A DNA stretch of 18,963 nucleotides. Origin: an uncultured Prevotella sp. (GTDB taxonomy: Bacteria; Bacteroidota; Bacteroidia; Bacteroidales; Bacteroidaceae). Shown one piece after another: positions 14,856-18,963 of this stretch. The notes beneath the pieces were generated by a model. It was not told the origin of the DNA. It made no database searches and was given only the letters and a program-made list of their open reading frames with translations. Made by a program: the position numbers and the translations under genes. Position 1 is the first letter of the stretch; each line of letters opens with the position of its first letter. Where the stretch lies: positions 1 through 18,963 of the forward strand of contig CAKPTK010000032.1 of assembly GCA_934190685.1 (NCBI GenBank), written 5' to 3'.

Positions 14856-15464
14856 TTATCCGATTGTCTTGCGCAGTTTCTCGAAATGAGCGATTAATTC
14901 GGAATAGTCAAGACCGTTGTGGATGTCGAAACGATTCCACAGGTCACCACAGATTACAATACCACCGAATCCCAAGTCTTTCGCCTCCCGGATATTATCC
15001 AGACTCATTCCGCCCATGGCATAGACCTTTCGGTCAATCAGTCCCTGGCGGGCGGCTTGCTCCAACTCATCTCTACCAAAAGAAGTCCGTTCGTCAGGCT
15101 CTGTGGTGGAGTCGAAGATGTTGCGAAGAAACACATAGTCTGATTTTCGTTTCGTGTCTTTCAGTTCGTCCAATCTTCTACAAGTGCGACTCACATGCCC
15201 CTTATATCCTTTGGGCATTTCGGCATTGGAATCATCGAGATGGATGCCTCCAAGTCTATATTCTTCTTTCAAATAATAGTGGTCATGTACCGTAACCTTG
15301 CGATAATAATCTTCGGGCAAGAGAGAGAGCAGACGCTCGGAGTAGAGTGGTGAGGAATTAGGCTTGTACAAATGCAAATTGTCCAATCCCTCATCAAAGA
15401 GCGTAGCCAGAATTTTGTCTTCCTCCACAAAAAATGTGGGCTTAGTCAGTATTACGAGTTTCAT
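14856..15464 (-). CDS. ThiE/TenI-family protein (thiamine phosphate synthase-like)
   Basis: Started at the ATG at 15464, the protein has 202 residues; the frame continues to 15515 but that would run through the promoter. It looks like a ThiE/TenI TIM barrel: Leu-Val-Ile-Leu-Thr-Lys-Pro (3-9), His-Leu-Tyr-Lys-Pro (31-35), Gly-Ile-His-Leu-Asp (73-77), Asp-Tyr-Val-Phe-Leu-Arg-Asn-Ile-Phe-Asp-Ser (109-119), and Tyr-Ala-Met-Gly-Gly-Met (148-153). ThiE joins HMP diphosphate to thiazole phosphate to make thiamine phosphate. Several family-typical residues differ: the Gly-Gln-x-Asp after the His-Leu strand is replaced, and the Gly-Pro-Ile-Phe-x-Thr loop reads Arg-Asn-Ile-Phe-Asp-Ser. No other thi gene and no TPP riboswitch are nearby. 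Activity as a true ThiE is therefore uncertain. Confidence 0.7.
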   Translation of the reverse strand: MKLVILTKPTFFVEEDKILATLFDEGLDNLHLYKPNSSPLYSERLLSLLPEDYYRKVTVHDHYYLKEEYRLGGIHLDDSNAEMPKGYKGHVSRTCRRLDELKDTKRKSDYVFLRNIFDSTTEPDERTSFGRDELEQAARQGLIDRKVYAMGGMSLDNIREAKDLGFGGIVICGDLWNRFDIHNGLDYSELIAHFEKLRKTIG

Positions 15465-15485
15465 CGTCTTTTCTTTTCTAAGATG

Positions 15486-15516
15486 CAAAGGTAGTGCAAA
15501 TCGAGAGAAGAACAAA
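15486..15516 (-). promoter_or_regulatory. Canonical Bacteroidetes promoter of the ThiE-like gene
   Basis: On the minus strand TTTG (15513-15516), 19 bases, then TACCTTTG (15486-15493) match the -33/-7 consensus exactly. Transcription would begin near 15479, leaving about 15 bases before the ATG at 15464. This is the best promoter in the window, and it lies in copy 1 of the direct repeat. Confidence 0.8.
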
Positions 15517-15613
15517 ATAAATTTATTTATTTTTTATTCCGAGATGCAGCCTACATTATCTAAAGGTAGTGCAAATCGAGAGAAGAACAAAATAAATCTA
15601 TTTATTTTTTATT
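15487..15613. repeat. Direct repeat, two 52-base copies at a 75-base period
   Basis: Copy 1 (15487-15538) and copy 2 (15562-15613) are identical except for one T to C change (15522 against 15597). The copies start AAAGGTAGTG and end TTTTTTATT, with 23 bases between them. Copy 1 carries the promoter of the ThiE-like gene except for the last base of its -7 box, which lies just outside. In copy 2 that base differs, so the box becomes TACCTTTA. This looks like a fairly recent tandem duplication. Confidence 0.9.
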
Positions 15614-15631
15614 ATATGAGAAAGAATGTGC

Positions 15632-15639
15632 TACCTTTG
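15632..15639 (+). promoter_or_regulatory. Predicted -7 box of the nspC promoter
   Basis: TACCTTTG followed by CA lies 27 bases before the nspC ATG at 15667, with transcription expected near 15646. The region about 20 bases upstream is the end of repeat copy 2 and has no TTTG. Confidence 0.6.
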
Positions 15640-15666
15640 CAATCCAATAACGACAACAAAAAAACG

Positions 15667-16839
15667 ATGAAAACAGACAAGGAGACATTTTCGGGCATTG
15701 ACCGCCCAATGTACATACTCGAAGAGGAACGCTTGCGCCACAATTTGGCACTCATCAAAAGCATGGCTGACCGTACAGGCGTGGAAATTATACTCGCCTT
15801 CAAAGCCTATGCCTTATGGAAAACGTTTCCCATCTTCCGTGAATACATCCATTCGACCACTGCCAGCTCGCTCTACGAGGCACGCATGGCCGTCGAGAAG
15901 TTTGGTCATCGCGCCCACACTTTCTCACCGGCATACACGGACTATGAAATCGACGAGATAGCCCGCTGCTCTTCCCATCTCTCTTTCAACTCGCTCTCGC
16001 AATACAGTCGGTTGCATCTCAGAGCACAGGCGGCAAACCCAGAGCTGAGCATCGGGCTACGTGTGAATCCCGAATATTCCGAGGTGGGCACAGACCTCTA
16101 CAACCCATGTGCACCCGGCACCCGTTTCGGGATAACTGCCGACAAATTGCCAGCCATTCTTCCTTCCGACATCGAGGGATTCCACTGCCATTGCCACTGC
16201 GAGAGCGGCAGCGATGTGTTTGAGCGCACACTGGCAAAAATAGAAGAGAAATTTGGTGCCTGGATGCCACAACTGAAATGGATAAACTTCGGTGGCGGAC
16301 ATCTCATGACCCGCAAAGACTATGACTTGGAGCGATTGCGCCGACTGCTGCAAGGATTCCAACAACGGCATCCGAACCTTAGCGTGATACTTGAGCCGGG
16401 AAGCGCTTTCGGCTGGCAGACAGGACCTTTGGTGAGTCAGATTGTAGATATTGTGGAAGACCACGGCATACGCACCGCCATCGTCAATGTGAGTTTCACT
16501 TGCCACATGCCCGACTGTCTCGAGATGCCTTACCATCCCACAGTTCGTGGCGCAAAGACTATCGAAGACACCACAGAAAAGGACATAGCCCAGCCCTACA
16601 CCTACCGATTGGGAGGCAACAGTTGTCTCTCGGGCGACTTCATGAGCTACTGGCAATTTGACCATGAACTGCAAGTGGGCGAGCGTATTATCTTCGAAGA
16701 CATGCTTCACTACACTACAGTGAAGACGTGCATGTTCAACGGCATCACCCATCCTTCCATCGCCCTCCTCCACACCAACGGAGAACTTGAGATGCTGAGG
16801 GTGTTCACTTATGAGGACTACCTCGCAAGAATGGACTGA
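15667..16839 (+). CDS. nspC: Carboxynorspermidine decarboxylase
   Basis: NspC decarboxylates carboxynorspermidine or carboxyspermidine with pyridoxal phosphate, the last step of the alternative (sym-)norspermidine/spermidine pathway common in Bacteroidetes. The start at 15667 gives 390 residues, the family length. The frame is open up to 15364, but that part runs through promoters and the direct repeat. Alanine racemase-fold, group IV decarboxylase motifs are Leu-Ala-Phe-Lys-Ala-Tyr (43-48, PLP lysine Lys46), His-Cys-His-Cys-Glu, Asn-Phe-Gly-Gly-Gly-His, Leu-Glu-Pro-Gly-Ser-Ala-Phe-Gly-Trp, and Gly-Gly-Asn-Ser-Cys-Leu-Ser-Gly-Asp near the active site. It stands alone; the partner carboxyspermidine dehydrogenase is not in view. 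It is divergent from the ThiE-like gene and followed by a hairpin terminator. Confidence 0.93.
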   Translation: MKTDKETFSGIDRPMYILEEERLRHNLALIKSMADRTGVEIILAFKAYALWKTFPIFREYIHSTTASSLYEARMAVEKFGHRAHTFSPAYTDYEIDEIARCSSHLSFNSLSQYSRLHLRAQAANPELSIGLRVNPEYSEVGTDLYNPCAPGTRFGITADKLPAILPSDIEGFHCHCHCESGSDVFERTLAKIEEKFGAWMPQLKWINFGGGHLMTRKDYDLERLRRLLQGFQQRHPNLSVILEPGSAFGWQTGPLVSQIVDIVEDHGIRTAIVNVSFTCHMPDCLEMPYHPTVRGAKTIEDTTEKDIAQPYTYRLGGNSCLSGDFMSYWQFDHELQVGERIIFEDMLHYTTVKTCMFNGITHPSIALLHTNGELEMLRVFTYEDYLARMD

Positions 16840-16852
16840 TTTTCCAAAAACA

Positions 16853-16897
16853 AAGGGCAAGAACGACAGACACTCGATGTCTATCATTCTTGCCCTT
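16853..16897. terminator. Bidirectional terminator between nspC and the GH28 gene
   Basis: An 11-bp perfect stem (16853-16863 with 16887-16897) is extended by an inner helix around GACA/TGTC. TCTATTTTAT follows on the plus strand, and a T-rich tract (TTTGTTTTTGG) on the minus strand. It lies between the convergent stops of nspC (16839) and the GH28 gene (16920). Confidence 0.8.
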
Positions 16898-16919
16898 CTA
16901 TTTTATACTACAAAAAATT

Positions 16920-18404
16920 TTATTTGATGCTGGTATTCTCGCAGTCCTCCGCAATGCGCATCATCGGACGCTCATCCTTGGCTTGTGGACGGACATCCAC
17001 CTTGTCGAACACGATACGCTGTGCATGACGCACGTAGAAACCATAGGCTGGCAATCCCTCGCGAGACCACTCTTGAGCGTCGGGATAGCCTCCGGGCTTT
17101 TCTTCCACAGGAGCCTCAGCCATGACTTGTGTGCCACCGCCAACTTGGGTGATATGAACGTTTTTCATCACCACATCGCTCACCCGATAGCCTTCCATTC
17201 CATTGATCAGCGACCCTTGTCGACGATTGTCCATACCCAGCACATCGTGGATATAAACGCGATGAAGAAGTCCCGGATGCTCCATCACCGACTGCCAACG
17301 GCGACCACGGTTACCTATACCCAAATAGAAGGGCGACCGAGCACGGGATATGGTGAGGTCGCAGAGCAGGATGTCGCTCACATTGCCGCCGTCTGTGGTG
17401 GCGAGGGTCACACCAGTGCTGCATTCATGAATGTCCTTCCATGAAGGTTTTCCTACAGGTGTTCCGCCCAAGATGAGCCTCCTGCCCACGATGCGGCGAT
17501 AGGCACCCTGGGAATCCGTGCCGAACTTAAAAGCGTTGCAGTGGGTCTGGAAGACATTGTCCTCCACCAAGAAATTTTCGTTGGCACGACCACTGGCTGT
17601 TTTCAGACAGAGAGCATCATCGTGCGAATTGATCTGGCAATGGCGCACAATGACATTGCGGCAGCCATCCAAGTCGCAGCCGTCATTGTTGTAGTTCACC
17701 TGGTTGGTGACACGCATGCCGTCGAAAATCAAATTCTCGCACACCAGATAGCACTGCATCCAAGCAGCGGCGTCACGCAAGTGGACACCGCTCACCACCA
17801 CATTCTTACACTCTATCATGCGGATGCCAAAGGGCCTGCCCTCGATTTCGCTCACAGTCTCGGGACCGGGGAAGTTGTCGCGGGAACCACGGAAATAGAT
17901 TTCGCCCTCTCCGCTGATGCCCACACGGTCTGCCCGCTCGGCATAAATCAGGGAGATGCGGTAGCGGTGTACGTCACGACACACGCTGTGCAACTGCTCC
18001 ACATGGTCTGGATAATCCCTCAGCGAAGTGCTGCCCAACAAGCGGGCGCCTTTGTCGATATGGAGCATTACGCCCGACTTGAGCACAATGGTGCCCGTAA
18101 CATAGTCGCCACCACTCACCACCACACTGCCGCCACCGGCCTTGAAACAGGCGTCGATGGCACGCTGGATAGCCCGTGTATTCACCCGTTTTCCGTCGGC
18201 TTTGGCGCCATACTTCCGAATGTCGAACGAGCGATTGGGAACCTTCCAAGGTTTGAGGTTCTCCGTCAGTGAGTCTGCCATGGCGTTGAGCTGCGTTTCC
18301 ATCTCCGTGGGATTGAAGGCGGCAGATTGTGCCATGGCTCCATTCATGCCGAACAGAGCCACAATGGCTGAGAACAAAGTTCTCTTCAGTATATTATTTT
18401 TCAT
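16920..18404 (-). CDS. Secreted GH28-family glycosidase (polygalacturonase-like)
   Basis: The 494-residue protein begins with a signal peptide (basic start, hydrophobic core, Ala-Met-Ala then Gln at 26). Residues 60-105 hold the Asp-Ile-Arg-Lys-Tyr-Gly-Ala-Lys-Ala-Asp-Gly and Gly-Gly-Gly-Ser-Val-Val-Val-Ser-Gly-Gly segments that open GH28 and pectate-lyase-like beta helices. Catalytic-region motifs are Asn-Asn-Asp-Gly-Cys-Asp-Leu-Asp (239-246) and Ser-His-Asp-Asp-Ala-Leu-Cys-Leu-Lys (260-268), giving the acidic residues Asp241, Asp262 and Asp263. The Gly-His-Gly motif of classic polygalacturonases is replaced by His-Cys-Asn-Ala-Phe-Lys-Phe-Gly (288-295), as in many Bacteroidetes members acting on rhamnogalacturonan or pectin side chains. 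Exact substrate is unknown. No SusC/SusD or other polysaccharide-utilisation genes are nearby. It lies downstream of nadB but is separated by a terminator. Confidence 0.85.
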   Translation of the reverse strand: MKNNILKRTLFSAIVALFGMNGAMAQSAAFNPTEMETQLNAMADSLTENLKPWKVPNRSFDIRKYGAKADGKRVNTRAIQRAIDACFKAGGGSVVVSGGDYVTGTIVLKSGVMLHIDKGARLLGSTSLRDYPDHVEQLHSVCRDVHRYRISLIYAERADRVGISGEGEIYFRGSRDNFPGPETVSEIEGRPFGIRMIECKNVVVSGVHLRDAAAWMQCYLVCENLIFDGMRVTNQVNYNNDGCDLDGCRNVIVRHCQINSHDDALCLKTASGRANENFLVEDNVFQTHCNAFKFGTDSQGAYRRIVGRRLILGGTPVGKPSWKDIHECSTGVTLATTDGGNVSDILLCDLTISRARSPFYLGIGNRGRRWQSVMEHPGLLHRVYIHDVLGMDNRRQGSLINGMEGYRVSDVVMKNVHITQVGGGTQVMAEAPVEEKPGGYPDAQEWSREGLPAYGFYVRHAQRIVFDKVDVRPQAKDERPMMRIAEDCENTSIK

Positions 18405-18435
18405 CTTATTTTAAGTTTCTATTTAGTATACCAAT

Positions 18436-18469
18436 AAAAAACCCGCCGTTCTTCACAGAGCAGCAGGCC
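18436..18469 (-). terminator. Intrinsic terminator of nadB
   Basis: On the minus strand GGCCTGCTG pairs with CGGCGGGTT across a 12-base loop (18461-18469 with 18440-18448, four pairs being G-U wobbles), followed by a run of six U in RNA. It lies about 105 bases after the nadB stop. A weaker six-pair hairpin (18550-18565) stands closer to the stop. Confidence 0.65.
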
Positions 18470-18574
18470 ATAAAATATGAAAATGAGTTTGTATCTTCAC
18501 AGACACGCACTCCACAATAAAACTTTTATTTTAAACATTTTCAAATTGCCCCAACCACCGTTGGGACTGTATTG

Positions 18575-18963
18575 TCAATTATTCTTGTTATCGTATGCGT
18601 GGACAGGATAGTCGATGGTATAGTGTAAACCACGACATTCCTTGCGCTCGATGGCTTGTCGAGTGATGAGATAGCCCACATTGATCATGTTGCGCAACTC
18701 GCAGATGTCACGACTTGCCTTCACACGCTTGAACAGAGCCTCGGTCTCCTCGTAGAGCAGGTCGAGACGATCCCAGGCACGCTTGAGACGCAGATCGCTG
18801 CGCACGATGCCCACATAGTTGCTCATGCATTCGCCCACCTCTTTCACACTTTGGGTGATGAGCACCTTCTCCTCGTTGGTCATAGTACCCTCGTCGTTCC
18901 ATTCGGGCACACGCTCGTTGAAGTCATACTGGTCCACCACCTCAAGACTGTGCTTGGCGGCAG
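18575..18963 (-). CDS. nadB: L-aspartate oxidase, C-terminal part (5' end outside window)
   Basis: NadB oxidises L-aspartate to iminoaspartate using FAD, the first step of de novo NAD synthesis with NadA. Only the last 128 or so residues are visible, and the frame is open to the right edge. They form the helical C-terminal domain, with Val-Val-Asp-Gln-Tyr-Asp, Val-Gly-Ile-Val-Arg-Ser, and the strongly diagnostic Cys-Glu-Leu-Arg-Asn-Met-Ile followed by Arg-Gln-Ala-Ile-Glu-Arg-Lys-Glu-Cys-Arg-Gly-Leu-His-Tyr-Thr-Ile-Asp-Tyr-Pro. The arginine and histidine of Arg-Gly-Leu-His belong to the substrate site in the succinate dehydrogenase/NadB flavoprotein family. The protein ends shortly after, at TAA (18575-18577). 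Confidence 0.9.
   Translation of the reverse strand, partial: AAKHSLEVVDQYDFNERVPEWNDEGTMTNEEKVLITQSVKEVGECMSNYVGIVRSDLRLKRAWDRLDLLYEETEALFKRVKASRDICELRNMINVGYLITRQAIERKECRGLHYTIDYPVHAYDNKNN

Noticed and set aside
15465..15485. TPP riboswitch before the ThiE-like gene
   Set aside because: The predicted leader is only about 15 bases, too short for a riboswitch.
15364..15666. Upstream extension of the nspC reading frame, including an in-frame repeated peptide from the direct repeat
   Set aside because: The 75-base period keeps frame by chance. The region overlaps the ThiE-like gene and both promoters, and family length fits the start at 15667.
17541..18272. 243-codon plus-strand open frame
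   Set aside because: It is antisense to the GH28 gene, which has clear motifs and a signal peptide.
18550..18565. CCCAAC/GTTGGG hairpin after nadB
   Set aside because: Only six pairs and no proper U-tract follow on the minus strand, and a better terminator lies at 18436-18469.

Overview
The window looks like a chromosomal segment of a Bacteroidales bacterium, most likely of the Prevotella/Segatella group. Direct signs are repeated TAnnTTTG promoter boxes (four of them the same TACCTTTGC), no Shine-Dalgarno sequences in front of most genes, a BspA-type leucine-rich-repeat protein with a conserved C-terminal tail, a six-domain ribosomal protein S1, NspC, and a TamB protein with a long AsmA-like body. 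No rRNA, tRNA, CRISPR array, insertion sequence, integrase or recognisable phage gene was seen.

Left part (1-4715). The 3' end of an MFS transporter gene (+) faces a BspA-like surface protein gene (-). Two strong hairpins lie between them. Next come three minus-strand genes in the order parallel beta-helix lipoprotein, cytidine deaminase (cdd), nucleoside diphosphate kinase (ndk). The last two are pyrimidine/nucleotide salvage and interconversion enzymes. A run of ten G residues lies in the short gap upstream of cdd.

Centre (4716-11260). A divergent intergenic region separates the lipoprotein gene from a 1484-codon tamB-like gene that appears to start at TTG inside a small hairpin. It is followed by rpsA, with its own promoter and a strong terminator.

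Accessory islet (11332-13772). Between rpsA and prs, both housekeeping genes, sit a WYL-domain regulator (-) and a divergent single-domain AAA+ ATPase (+). A 197-bp shared control region holds several inverted repeats, one of which straddles the predicted ATPase promoter. These genes are visibly more AT-rich than tamB. This regulator-ATPase pair is the best candidate in the window for an undescribed system, but no function can be assigned from sequence alone.

Right part (13800-18963). prs (PRPP synthase) and a divergent ThiE/TenI-like gene run on the minus strand. nspC (carboxynorspermidine decarboxylase, polyamine synthesis) runs away from them on the plus strand. The ThiE-like/nspC intergenic region contains a 52-bp direct repeat (75-bp period, one mismatch) that duplicates the promoter of the ThiE-like gene. 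Further right are a secreted GH28 family glycosidase gene (-) and the 3' end of nadB (L-aspartate oxidase, NAD synthesis), with an intrinsic terminator between them. No gene-free stretch exceeds 300 bases.
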